Source: an uncultured Acidaminococcus sp. (GTDB lineage: Bacteria > Bacillota_C > Negativicutes > Acidaminococcales > Acidaminococcaceae). From it: DNA of 10,323 nucleotides. The notes beneath the pieces are model-generated. The model ran no database searches, was not told the origin of the DNA, and saw nothing but the letters and a program-made list of their open reading frames with translations. The position numbers were made by a program, and so were the translations under genes. Position 1 is the stretch's first letter. Each line of letters opens with the position of its first letter. Of this stretch, positions 1 to 6,852 are shown one piece after another. The stretch lies in NCBI GenBank assembly GCA_900314165.1, contig OMUE01000173.1, positions 1 through 10,323 of the forward strand. Reading direction: 5' to 3'.

Positions 1-20
1 CCGGGACCGGCTGCCCGAAA

Positions 21-50
21 TTGTCTGACAATGGGTATACCCAGTATAGA
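21..50 (+). promoter_or_regulatory. Possible promoter with two adjacent palindromes upstream of the dnaC-like gene
   Basis: TTGTCT (21-26) and TATAGA (45-50) are 18 bases apart and could form a sigma-A type promoter for the plus-strand cluster. Two symmetric sequences fill this space: TTGTC-T-GACAA at 21-31 and the perfect 12-base palindrome TGGGTATACCCA at 32-43. Palindromes placed between -35 and -10 boxes are typical operator positions. Downstream, to about 100, the DNA is AT-rich with repeated TAGAG motifs. The promoter match is only moderate and the window edge hides what lies upstream, so this is tentative. Confidence 0.3.
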
Positions 51-156
51 GTAGAGTAAAAAGAATAGAGTAGGTTAGTTTAGAGCAGTACAGATAAGAG
101 TCGTGCTGTCGTTGGACCGTACAGGTATCTGGAGATGCAGAAAGGAGAACCTGCCC

Positions 157-1110
157 ATGGAAGAAAATCGTTACCACCACCCTCCGCGAAAAAAAGAGAA
201 TCTGATTGTCCTGCACAACCTGATGGGACCGGATTCAGAGATTACGAAGGCGCAGTACGAAAGCAACAAAAGCCGGATCGACGCCGTCCGGGAAGCCCAG
301 GATCGTTGCAAAGCCTGTACGGGGAGGGACTGTGCCCAGCCTACCCCAGGGTATATGCCCATTTTCAAGTGCTTCTGCGGACAATACAGCATCTCCCTGT
401 ATCCCTGCTCCCACAGCGAGCTGATGAAGGACAAAGGCGAGAGACGGAAGCTGCAGCAGGAAGCCCACATCCCCCACCGGTATGCCGGATTGACCTTTCC
501 TGATTTGAAGAACATGGAGCTGAACCCCAGGAACCGGGAAGCAGCCATTGCGCTGCTGCAACTTTCCAAACGACCGGCTGCCCATGAGGGCCTTTACCTG
601 TACGGAACGCCCGGTGTGGGTAAGACCCTGCTGGTTTCCATCCTGGGAAATGCCCTGGTAGAGGCGGGGAAAAAGGTCCTGTTCTGCAACACGGCGGAAT
701 TCTTGAACCAGCTGCGCCAGCACATCAAAGGGGACTGGAATGAGGAACTGGCCCGCCACCAGAAAGTGCCCTGTCTGATTCTGGACGATGTAGGTGCGGC
801 CCGGCCGACGGAATGGGGCCTGGAGCAGATGTTCCGGCTGCTGGACGCCCGGTACGAAGAAGGACGGCAGACCTTCTTCACCAGCAACTACTCCCTGGAG
901 CAGCTGAAGGAAAAACTGCTGGGATCGGGCCAGGTGGAAAAAGCCCAGGTGGAACGGCTGATCAGCCGCATGGCCGGCCTGGCCCGCCAGCTGGAGCTGA
1001 CCGGCGAGGACAGACGCTGGAAGCCGGCCCCCACCCTGCTGGAACAGAATCCGCCGAAAAGGAAGAAGCAAGAGGATCGGCAAAGCGGCGTGAGGACGTT
1101 GTTTGCGTGA
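157..1110 (+). CDS. DnaC/DnaI-like AAA+ ATPase (putative helicase loader) with N-terminal cysteine cluster
   Basis: 317 residues. The C-terminal two thirds are an AAA+ domain of the DnaC/DnaI/IstB type: Walker A GTPGVGKT at residues 150-157, Walker B LILDD at 207-211, sensor-1 TSN at 242-244, and arginines in RLISRM (267-272) at the arginine-finger position. The N-terminal part carries Cys51, 54, 59, 72, 74 and 84, consistent with a zinc-binding domain like that of DnaI helicase loaders. Known family members load the replicative helicase; IstB relatives help transposition, but no transposase is adjacent. The start at 157 is chosen because AAAGGAG (141-147) lies nine bases upstream; an in-frame GTG at 103 has no such site. 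The sigma-like gene follows after 28 bases, so co-transcription is likely. The C-terminus is a basic, probably disordered tail. Family is well supported; the actual client helicase is unknown, and a role specific to this cluster is possible. Confidence 0.85.
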   Translation: MEENRYHHPPRKKENLIVLHNLMGPDSEITKAQYESNKSRIDAVREAQDRCKACTGRDCAQPTPGYMPIFKCFCGQYSISLYPCSHSELMKDKGERRKLQQEAHIPHRYAGLTFPDLKNMELNPRNREAAIALLQLSKRPAAHEGLYLYGTPGVGKTLLVSILGNALVEAGKKVLFCNTAEFLNQLRQHIKGDWNEELARHQKVPCLILDDVGAARPTEWGLEQMFRLLDARYEEGRQTFFTSNYSLEQLKEKLLGSGQVEKAQVERLISRMAGLARQLELTGEDRRWKPAPTLLEQNPPKRKKQEDRQSGVRTLFA

Positions 1111-1138
1111 AAAAAGGAAGAGTGCAGAAAGGAGCCCT

Positions 1139-1684
1139 ATGGAACAGATAGATTCCCCGGACATGGCCACCCTTCTCCCCCGTGCTCAGCATGGCGACCA
1201 GGAGGCCCAAATGGCGATCGTAACGGCCTTCCGTCCCCTGCTGCGGAAACTGGCCAGCCAGGAACGGGAGTATACCTTACGGATGGATCTTTCCAGCCAG
1301 CTGGTGCTGGGCACCCTGGAAGCCATCCGGAAGTTTCCGGGCACCGACAGCCGCCGGTTCCCCGGATTTTTGAAAAAGCACCTTACATTCCTGCTGTCCC
1401 ATTACAAACGAAAACAGCAGCGATGGCGACTGCTGCAGGAAAAGGTGCAGCTTCTGGAAGGGGCGGACAGCTGCTACACAGAAGACTACGCCGACCAGGA
1501 AGAGCGGCAGCGGGTCCGGAAAGCGTTCCAGGCTCTGCCCCGGAAGGAACAGCGACTGCTGCTCCAGGTCTTGCAGAAAGAAAAGACCTGGCAGCAACTG
1601 GCCCGGGAAGAGCAGGTGCCCCTGGGAACGCTGTATGGAAGGTACAGGAGAATTTTGGGGGCTTTACGGAGGAAGCTGGGATAA
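1139..1684 (+). CDS. Small sigma-70 family RNA polymerase sigma factor (region 2 and region 4 only)
   Basis: 181 residues. Residues 11-95 resemble sigma region 2, with the RAQHGDQEA start, the RMDLSSQLVLGTLEAI helix and a final basic segment HYKRKQQRW. Residues 126-181 form a region-4 helix-turn-helix (QALPRKEQRLLLQVL, then WQQLAREEQVPLGTLYGRYR). Regions 1 and 3 are absent, as in ECF and TcdR/UviA/BotR-type factors. It would direct RNA polymerase to a small promoter set, quite possibly this cluster. ATG 1139 follows AAAGGAG (1128-1134); the same 12-mer TGCAGAAAGGAG precedes the dnaC-like gene. No anti-sigma gene is visible. The layout recalls the Bacillus subtilis yvrI/yvrHa (SigO-RsoA) locus that gave YvrJ its name, and the Clostridium uviA-uviB pair of sigma factor and holin-like peptide. 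Family call is firm; regulon is inference. Confidence 0.75.
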   Translation: MEQIDSPDMATLLPRAQHGDQEAQMAIVTAFRPLLRKLASQEREYTLRMDLSSQLVLGTLEAIRKFPGTDSRRFPGFLKKHLTFLLSHYKRKQQRWRLLQEKVQLLEGADSCYTEDYADQEERQRVRKAFQALPRKEQRLLLQVLQKEKTWQQLAREEQVPLGTLYGRYRRILGALRRKLG

Positions 1685-1696
1685 AGGAAGGACAAA

Positions 1697-1717
1697 AAGA
1701 TTTTCTCAAAAAATCTT
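1697..1717 (+). repeat. AT-rich inverted repeat between sigma and amidase genes
   Basis: AAGATTTT (1697-1704) and AAAATCTT (1710-1717) form a perfect 8-bp stem with a five-base loop just after the sigma-factor stop. It is followed by a C-rich stretch, not a T-run, so it is a poor intrinsic terminator. It may be an RNA processing or attenuation hairpin, or chance. Confidence 0.35.
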
Positions 1718-1755
1718 CCCCTCCCGTCTCTTATAGAGTGTAAGGAGGCGATGAG

Positions 1756-2301
1756 ATGCAGGAAATCAATCGGCAGGAACTATTGGAAATGGCCCACAGG
1801 GCCCGGGGACAGATCCACCACATCTATCTCCACTGGACGGCTGGCCGGTACCACCAGCTGTTTTCCGAGTACCACCTGCTGATCCGGGGGAACGGAGCTC
1901 TTATGGCTTCCACCTCGGATTTCACCGATGTGCTGGCCCACACCTGGAACCGGAACACCGGCAGCCTGGGCATTGCCCTGTGCTGCGGAAAAGACGCCGT
2001 GATGTACGCCGATGGGACCTTTGACCTGGGGGACTATCCACCCACTCCCCTGCAGGTGGAAAGCTGTGCAATCCTGTTGGCCACCCTGTCAAAATGCTGG
2101 AAACTCCCTCTGGAGCCCAACAAGGTCATGACCCATGCAGAGGCTGCCGACCTGGACGGTTACGGGCCGAGTATGGCCGGGACTCCCGCCTTTGAACGCT
2201 GGGATCTGTGGAAGCTGAAGGACTATGACGAGAAATGGAAGAACGGCGGCGACGTGCTGCGGGGCAAGGGGCAGTATTACAGACGCTTCTTGCGTCAGTA
2301 A
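1756..2301 (+). CDS. N-acetylmuramoyl-L-alanine amidase, PGRP/Amidase_2 family, no signal peptide
   Basis: 181 residues covering essentially one Amidase_2/PGRP catalytic domain. Family landmarks are HWTAG (His26), SEYHLLI (37-43), AHTWNRNTGSLGIAL (61-75), MTHAEAADLDGYGP (His127) and RWDLW (Asp150). His26, His127 and Asp150 are the likely zinc ligands. The enzyme family cleaves the amide bond between MurNAc and the L-alanine of the peptide stem. No signal peptide or wall-binding repeat is present, so export would need a holin-like pore, lysis or an unusual route, as for phage endolysins. TAAGGAGG (1741-1748) precedes ATG 1756; another ATG at 1751 is out of frame. It sits between a sigma factor and small proteins ending in a holin-shaped YvrJ peptide, which fits a lysis or release role. 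A prophage origin is possible, but no phage structural genes are nearby. Confidence 0.85.
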   Translation: MQEINRQELLEMAHRARGQIHHIYLHWTAGRYHQLFSEYHLLIRGNGALMASTSDFTDVLAHTWNRNTGSLGIALCCGKDAVMYADGTFDLGDYPPTPLQVESCAILLATLSKCWKLPLEPNKVMTHAEAADLDGYGPSMAGTPAFERWDLWKLKDYDEKWKNGGDVLRGKGQYYRRFLRQ

Positions 2302-2401
2302 GATGTCAGCCAGTCTAGCGATACGCAGCAGGTTTGTCCTGCTAAGTCGAACAAAGCTGACATCTCGAGCCCGATAGGGCGAGTCTGACTTCTGACATCT
2401 T
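2300..2401 (+). ncRNA. Structured intergenic element with two competing pairings
   Basis: The stretch between amidase and DUF1659 is unusually rich in complementarity. AGATGTCAGC (2301-2310) pairs perfectly with GCTGACATCT (2356-2365). Almost the same bases, AAGATGTCAG (2300-2309), also pair perfectly with CTGACATCTT (2392-2401). The pairings exclude each other. Inside the first arm pair lies AGCAGG/CCTGCT (2327-2332/2338-2343) with a five-base loop; between the two right arms lies GCCC-GATA-GGGC (2369-2380), extended by CTC/GAG. The element starts in the amidase stop codon and ends about 20 bases before the DUF1659 ribosome binding site. It resembles no riboswitch class I can name. It could be a cis-regulatory RNA switch, a processing site or a mobile repeat; which is undecided. 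Confidence 0.5.
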
Positions 2402-2435
2402 CGTCTCTTTACTCTGTCTAAAAGGAGGAATCAGT

Positions 2436-2663
2436 ATGGCAGCAGACAAAAAACTGATTGCAGTGACCCTGCAACTGGAAGTGAAAAACGGGCTGGATAA
2501 GAATTCCAACCAGAAGTACAAGAACGTCGCCTACGAAAACCTGGATCCCAAGGCCACTGCAGACCAGCTGGTGACCATCGGCCAGGAATTTGCCGGGCTG
2601 ATGGACGAAGCCCCCAGCAACATGTACGTGGTGGAACGGCATCATCTGGGCCTGACCGCGTAA
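2436..2663 (+). CDS. DUF1659 family small protein
   Basis: 75 residues, no signal peptide and no membrane segment. The pattern MAADKKLIAVTLQLEV (1-16), then KYKNVAYENLDPKATADQL, matches the DUF1659 family as I know it: a short beta-rich start and a helix in the second half (40-57). The function of the family is not established. In Firmicutes it is commonly found with DUF2922 and YvrJ genes, as here. AAAGGAGG (2421-2428) precedes the ATG by seven bases, so translation should be strong. Its stop codon overlaps the ribosome binding site of the next gene, indicating tight co-expression. Confidence 0.8.
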   Translation: MAADKKLIAVTLQLEVKNGLDKNSNQKYKNVAYENLDPKATADQLVTIGQEFAGLMDEAPSNMYVVERHHLGLTA

Positions 2664-2677
2664 AGGAGGGATAACAC

Positions 2678-2941
2678 ATGGCCGATTCCAAAAAACTGGA
2701 CCTGATTTTCAAAGACGAAAAGAAAGCCACCAAGAACATCCGGATCCCCAATCCCCGGAATGATCTGGACCGGCAGACGGTACTGCCGGTGATGAACAAG
2801 GTGGTGGAAAGCAAGATTTTCCTGACCAAGAACGATCTGCCGGTAACGGCCATCTATGGGGCCAAAGTGACCGATGTGAAGGAAATCCTGACCCAGGAAG
2901 ACCTGGATCTGGACAACCCCGTCGAACAACCTGAGGGCTAA
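2678..2941 (+). CDS. DUF2922 family small protein
   Basis: 87 residues, soluble and highly charged. KKLDLIFKDEKKATKNIRI (5-23) followed by NPRNDLDRQTVLPVMNKVVESKIF (25-48) matches the DUF2922 family pattern, predicted as a beta-hairpin, a helix, then strands around VTAIYGAKVTDV (56-67). The C-terminus is acidic (EDLDLDNPVEQPEG). The function is unknown. AAAGGAGG (2662-2669) lies eight bases upstream of the ATG. The start MADSKKL and overall layout resemble the preceding DUF1659 protein (MAADKKL), hinting that the two families are related. YvrJ follows two bases after the stop. Confidence 0.8.
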   Translation: MADSKKLDLIFKDEKKATKNIRIPNPRNDLDRQTVLPVMNKVVESKIFLTKNDLPVTAIYGAKVTDVKEILTQEDLDLDNPVEQPEG

Positions 2942-2943
2942 CC

Positions 2944-3090
2944 ATGGATGACCTGACCCTGCTGGCCGGCCAGGCTGCCCAGTACGGGTTCCCCATGGTC
3001 ATCTCCTGGTACCTGCTGGTACGGATGGAAGAGAAACTGGAGAACCTGACCCAGAGCATTGAACGGCTGCGCATGGCAGTGCATAAATAG
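2944..3090 (+). CDS. YvrJ family small membrane peptide, holin-like layout
   Basis: 48 residues. A short polar start (MDDLTLLAGQAAQYG) leads to one probable membrane segment, FPMVISWYLLV (16-26), then a charged helix with coiled-coil spacing (RMEEKLENLTQSIERLRMAVHK). This is the YvrJ pattern, named after a peptide beside the SigO-RsoA sigma genes of B. subtilis. The same single-span plus charged-tail layout is seen in BhlA/UviB holin-like peptides. The start is two bases after the DUF2922 stop and has only a weak GAGGG upstream, so translation is probably coupled to DUF2922. It is the last gene before the terminator. A pore or holin role is inference by architecture and context. Confidence 0.75.
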   Translation: MDDLTLLAGQAAQYGFPMVISWYLLVRMEEKLENLTQSIERLRMAVHK

Positions 3091-3096
3091 AAAAAT

Positions 3097-3140
3097 AAGG
3101 CTGTGAAGAAATGAGGATTCATTTCTTCACAGCCTTTTTT
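3097..3140 (+). terminator. Strong intrinsic terminator of the plus-strand cluster
   Basis: A perfect 18-bp stem, AAGGCTGTGAAGAAATGA (3097-3114) with its complement at 3119-3136, has a four-base GGAT loop and a six-T run (3135-3140). It begins six bases after the YvrJ stop, fixing the end of the six-gene transcription unit. Confidence 0.92.
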
Positions 3141-3190
3141 CTCAATCCGTATGATCGGTGCGAGAACCCATCCACCATCCATTCGGCTGG

Positions 3191-3277
3191 TCCCCCTTCC
3201 CTTCCAGGGAAGGACAATAGCTTTGTGTCCCCCTGGAAGGGGGAAAGGGCCCGCTTGCGGGTAGGGGGTTCGCACAC
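3191..3277. repeat. GC-rich intergenic repeat with nested inverted repeats
   Basis: TCCCCCTTCC (3191-3200) is perfectly complementary to GGAAGGGGGA (3235-3244). The overlapping CCTTCC-AG-GGAAGG (3200-3213) makes an alternative hairpin, and CCCGC-TT-GCGGG (3250-3261) a third. The run of C/G tracts ending in GGGGGTTCGCACAC resembles short dispersed intergenic repeats I associate with Negativicutes genomes; that link is from memory. It lies in the 235-base gap between two convergent terminators, where I see no gene. Confidence 0.4.
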
Positions 3278-3330
3278 CTCTCTACCTTTTAAAGCCGATG
3301 TTACCCGTACTATCAAGGACAATTTAAGAC

Positions 3331-3367
3331 AAAAAAATCAGGGCCGCAGGTGCGGTCCCGATTTTTT
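3331..3367 (-). terminator. Intrinsic terminator of the YadA-like adhesin gene
   Basis: On the minus strand GGGACCGCA pairs with TGCGGCCC (one bulged base) around a two-base loop and is followed by a seven-T run. The flanking AAAAAATC/GATTTTTT also pairs, so the structure is symmetric and may stop transcription from both sides. It starts nine bases beyond the adhesin stop codon. Confidence 0.85.
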
Positions 3368-3375
3368 CATCCGTC

Positions 3376-6300
3376 TTACTTTTCTTTCGCCAGCAGCTTG
3401 CTGACCATTTCTCTCAATTCCTTGATCTCGTTGCTCTGCTGTTTCAGCTGGGCATCCTGCTGGGCCACAGTTGCCCGCAGGGTGGTCACTTCCTTGCTGA
3501 GCAGGTACTTGTTGCTGGTGGTGTGGTTCTTGGGCCCAAGCTTGAAGGTTACGCCGGCGTTAATCATGTTCTCGCCGTTGCCGAAGTTGGTACCCATGCT
3601 GAACATCACGTTCTCATCGGGCCGATAGAAGGCACCGATGGCCATGGCGTTGGCATCCCGGTAATTGCCGTAGCCCACGGCAAAGTCCCACTTGTCGTCC
3701 GGGTTGAAGTCCTGGGGATGCAGGGCTGCCAGAGCGGCGGCACCGGCCCCCACTTTGTTGATCCGGCTGTCCAGGTCGTTCACCCGGCCGTTCAACCGGT
3801 TGATGTTCGTGGTGTTGTTCTGCACGTTGCTTTCCACGCCCTTCAACTGGCCGTAGTTCACAGCGTCGGTATCGGCGGTACCGGCTGCCACATTGGTAAT
3901 CTTGCTGCCGCCGGCGTCGATGCCGTCCTTGGTCATGGACGGACCACCGGCAATGGAGACACCATTGCTGGAAATCGTGGTATCGCCTGCGGTCACCTTA
4001 TCCACGGTGATGGCCTTATTCAGGGAAACCTTATAGTTGGCCGGTTTGGTGGCATCGGTTTCGGTGTTGGCCACGGTGATGTTGGTGTCGTCGCCAACAA
4101 CGGTGCCTACGCCGCCATCTTTGCCGTCCTTACCATCCTTGCCGGGAGCACCGGTGTCACCTTTATCGCCCTTATCACCTTTGGCGCCGGTGTCACCCTT
4201 GTCGCCTTTCGGTCCTTGTTCACCCTGAGCGCCGGTGTCACCCTTTTCGCCCTTGGGTCCTTGTTCGCCCTGGGCGCCGGTTGCGCCGGTGTCACCTTTA
4301 TCGCCTTTATCACCTTTGGCGCCGGTGTCACCCTTCTCGCCCTTGGGTCCTTGTTCGCCAGGATTCCCTTGCGGGCCCTGGGCGCCGGTTGCACCGGTGT
4401 CACCTTTATCGCCCTTATCACCCTTGTCGCCTTTATCCCCCTTGAAATCAGGGTCGCCCTTCAGGGCATCTTTATCCAGGGATACCAGGACGCGTTTGCC
4501 TCCTTCTGCCTCCACTTCATCTGCTTTCAGGCCGTCGCCGAAGTCAAACTGCAGGCTGCTGATGGTCGGAGTGGCTACAGGGCTGCCGGCCGTGTAGCTG
4601 CCGCTGCTCACCTTGCCACCGCTGTAGATGTGGACGGGCAGGCTGGCCACACTCTTCAACTGAGCCACGTTCACGGCGTCGGTATCCGCAAACCCGGCCG
4701 CCACACCCGTGATCTGGCGGGTCATGTACTGAGAAGCATCACCGACTGAAACGGCAGCCGCCGTCGATTTCCAGGTGCCAGTGGTATCATTCTGATGGTC
4801 ACCCTTTGCCGGATCATAACCAGCCTCACCACCCGCTTCCCGGGAGGCTACAGAACCAGCACCGATGGCTACACCGCCATCGATAGTGGCATTGGCATTA
4901 TAGCCGAGGATGGTAACGTTTTTCTTATCCGTCGTCATCGGAGTTGTTGCATCAGCCGAGCCAATGATAACAGCACCGTCAATGGTTGCTCCATCTGCAC
5001 CTGTTACTACACGGTTATCACCAAAAATCTGAGAATTTTTGGCGCTGGTCACGGAGTTCTTGGACCCCATAACAGCCACATTCGTGGACTTCTTCACCTC
5101 ATTGCCGTTACCGACAATAGCTGCTGCGCCGCCGCCATTGGCGTTTTTGATAGAAGTGCGCATGGCTTCAGACAAAGCATTGGGGCTGGCGATGCCATTT
5201 TTTGTCTTGATTTCTGATGCATCAAAATCGTTAATCGAATCTTCTACCACGTTGCCGGCACCGACCATAATCGTGCCATTGGCATTCTTGGTACGGTTAG
5301 CAGAGCCGAGAATGCTGTCTGCCATACCTGCCGTATTATGTTCTGTACTGCTCAGGCCTTCTACACTGTTCAGCGAGCCGAGAACAGCAGCGCCGAAATT
5401 CTGTACGCCGTAAGGCTTTTCGCCCCATTTCTGATTATGATACAAGCCAGACACAGCGGTATAACTACCTACTACTGTCGAGAATACGCCATTGTTGTAG
5501 CTGTTATTGCCAATGGTCGTAGCATCGATACTTTCCTGATAATTGCCAATACCGGAAGACCCTGCACTCTTTCCCTTTGTGAAATCGACCTCCAGATCGC
5601 CAATCGTCCCCTGATAATCGTGAATACCAATCATGGTACTGCCAGAACGAGCATAGGCATTTTCACCGATGGCGATACTGCCGGAATACTCCTTGCCCAT
5701 GGGTCTGCCAAAGGCAAAGGCCTGTTCCAGGGAGCCATTCATATTGATGACGCTGGCATTCTTACCGATGGCAATGCTGTCGCCCTGGTTCACATAACTG
5801 CTGATATAGGCATTGCTGCCGATGGCCACATTGCCTGTGTCGTATTCATAATTGCCGCCATCACGTTGGATTTTGATATTTTTCCCGATAGCAATGCTTT
5901 CATCACCATTTTGTACCGTATTCCCATCACCGATTACAATGGTATCTTTCATAATTCGGTCTGTGTTATTGGCAATACGGTTATTGTTATCTCCCAATAC
6001 GATGGAATTGGCCATATTCACAAAACTGTTCTTCGTCCCGACCACATACGTATTCTGGGAATTGGTCACCTTGTTCTGGAACCCATCCACCAGGTTGTAC
6101 TTGCTGATGGAATCTTTCGTGCCCTTCAGGGTGTTGCTGACACCCATGACCTGGGAAGCCTGGGCATAGTCAACCGTGTTGCCGCCGCCCATGACCATGA
6201 CTTGACCGCCACTTTCAGGAACGGCTTTCTGAAGAATTTCCGTGACTTTCTGCATATTGTTTTGAGTGTATGCCTGCATCAATTCCTGCAGAGTCTTATC

Positions 6301-6789
6301 ATCCAGCTTCACGTCTTTATAGGAATTCGTCACTTTGTTACCGGCACCCATGATGATGGCGGCATTGGCGTTCTTCGTATAGTTCACCTGGCCGACCACG
6401 CTGCTGGCCACCCCATCAAAAGGTGCACTGGCATCGGCATCGACGATGTTCAGCGTCCCCACAGCCAGAGAGGTTGCGCCCTGATAGCGGTTCGCCTCTG
6501 TATTGGAAGAAACGACTTGATCACCGACCCCAACGGCGATGCTGCCGATTCCATCGGCCTTGCTGGCTGCCCTATTTTCAATGGCAGCCGGGCCGGCTGC
6601 CAGAGCCGTTCCAAATGTCCCCAGGCTCAATACCCCTGCCGCCAGCACAGCGGCCAGCAGGCTGGTACGTTTGGGGCTGCCCACCACAGCACCCCGGGAG
6701 GTTCCCTTTCCGTTATTTTTGGCCAGCTCGGATACCACCACGTAGCAGTTACGTACCTTGCTGTAAATCACTTTGTAGATTTTGTTCAT
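3376..6789 (-). CDS. YadA-like trimeric autotransporter adhesin with collagen-like repeats and C-terminal coiled-coil tail
   Basis: 1137 residues. Residues 1-28 ([21 protein letters not shown] start) are an ESPR extended signal-peptide region, followed by a hydrophobic segment (44-64) with likely cleavage near TALA-A (64-65). Residues ~75-700 are a beta-roll head of short repeats such as [14 protein letters not shown] neck motif, [11 protein letters not shown], is at 702-712. Residues 784-891 are 36 Gly-X-Y triplets rich in GDK, GDT and GPK. A second neck, [11 protein letters not shown] (973-983), leads through a short coiled coil to the YadA anchor (about 1011-1085), a four-strand barrel segment ending FKLG. 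A 52-residue helical tail (1086-1137) follows. By family knowledge three copies form one outer-membrane barrel that displays the fibre for adhesion. Start ATG 6787-6789 has AAAGGAGG (6797-6804). It is monocistronic: own promoter upstream, terminator downstream. Ligand unknown. Confidence 0.93.
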   Translation of the reverse strand: MNKIYKVIYSKVRNCYVVVSELAKNNGKGTSRGAVVGSPKRTSLLAAVLAAGVLSLGTFGTALAAGPAAIENRAASKADGIGSIAVGVGDQVVSSNTEANRYQGATSLAVGTLNIVDADASAPFDGVASSVVGQVNYTKNANAAIIMGAGNKVTNSYKDVKLDDKTLQELMQAYTQNNMQKVTEILQKAVPESGGQVMVMGGGNTVDYAQASQVMGVSNTLKGTKDSISKYNLVDGFQNKVTNSQNTYVVGTKNSFVNMANSIVLGDNNNRIANNTDRIMKDTIVIGDGNTVQNGDESIAIGKNIKIQRDGGNYEYDTGNVAIGSNAYISSYVNQGDSIAIGKNASVINMNGSLEQAFAFGRPMGKEYSGSIAIGENAYARSGSTMIGIHDYQGTIGDLEVDFTKGKSAGSSGIGNYQESIDATTIGNNSYNNGVFSTVVGSYTAVSGLYHNQKWGEKPYGVQNFGAAVLGSLNSVEGLSSTEHNTAGMADSILGSANRTKNANGTIMVGAGNVVEDSINDFDASEIKTKNGIASPNALSEAMRTSIKNANGGGAAAIVGNGNEVKKSTNVAVMGSKNSVTSAKNSQIFGDNRVVTGADGATIDGAVIIGSADATTPMTTDKKNVTILGYNANATIDGGVAIGAGSVASREAGGEAGYDPAKGDHQNDTTGTWKSTAAAVSVGDASQYMTRQITGVAAGFADTDAVNVAQLKSVASLPVHIYSGGKVSSGSYTAGSPVATPTISSLQFDFGDGLKADEVEAEGGKRVLVSLDKDALKGDPDFKGDKGDKGDKGDKGDTGATGAQGPQGNPGEQGPKGEKGDTGAKGDKGDKGDTGATGAQGEQGPKGEKGDTGAQGEQGPKGDKGDTGAKGDKGDKGDTGAPGKDGKDGKDGGVGTVVGDDTNITVANTETDATKPANYKVSLNKAITVDKVTAGDTTISSNGVSIAGGPSMTKDGIDAGGSKITNVAAGTADTDAVNYGQLKGVESNVQNNTTNINRLNGRVNDLDSRINKVGAGAAALAALHPQDFNPDDKWDFAVGYGNYRDANAMAIGAFYRPDENVMFSMGTNFGNGENMINAGVTFKLGPKNHTTSNKYLLSKEVTTLRATVAQQDAQLKQQSNEIKELREMVSKLLAKEK
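4117..4440 (-). repeat. Collagen-like Gly-X-Y coding repeat inside the adhesin
   Basis: 324 bases encode 36 uninterrupted Gly-X-Y triplets. Longer units recur at DNA level, notably the block encoding GATGAQG-QG and [11 protein letters not shown], seen two or three times with few base changes. Such arrays change length by slippage or recombination. Here it forms the rigid segment between head/neck and the lower stalk of the fibre. Confidence 0.9.
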
Positions 6790-6822
6790 CAGACTGCCTC
6801 CTTTGAAAACATATCTAGTTCA

Positions 6823-6852
6823 ATCATACAGGATGTCCTTAAATCATGTCAA
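6823..6852 (-). promoter_or_regulatory. Promoter of the YadA-like adhesin gene
   Basis: On the minus strand, TTGACA (6847-6852) and TATGAT (6823-6828) are 18 bases apart, a near-consensus sigma-A promoter. Initiation would fall near 6816, giving a leader of about 27 bases with the ribosome binding site at 6797-6804. The -35 box overlaps the last sense codons of the cas12a remnant reading frame. Confidence 0.7.

Noticed and set aside
103..156. GTG start at 103 for the dnaC-like gene, adding 18 residues
   Set aside because: No ribosome binding site precedes it, whereas ATG 157 has AAAGGAG at proper spacing and the extra residues look non-coding.
235..1170. Minus-strand 311-codon frame opposite the dnaC-like and sigma genes
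   Set aside because: It is an antisense shadow of two well-supported genes and lacks start signals.
1697..1732. Intrinsic terminator between sigma and amidase genes
   Set aside because: The stem is AT-only apart from two pairs and is followed by C-rich DNA without a T-run.
4117..4440. Periodic repeats suggestive of a CRISPR array
   Set aside because: They are nine-base-periodic Gly-X-Y codons inside an intact reading frame, without spacers.
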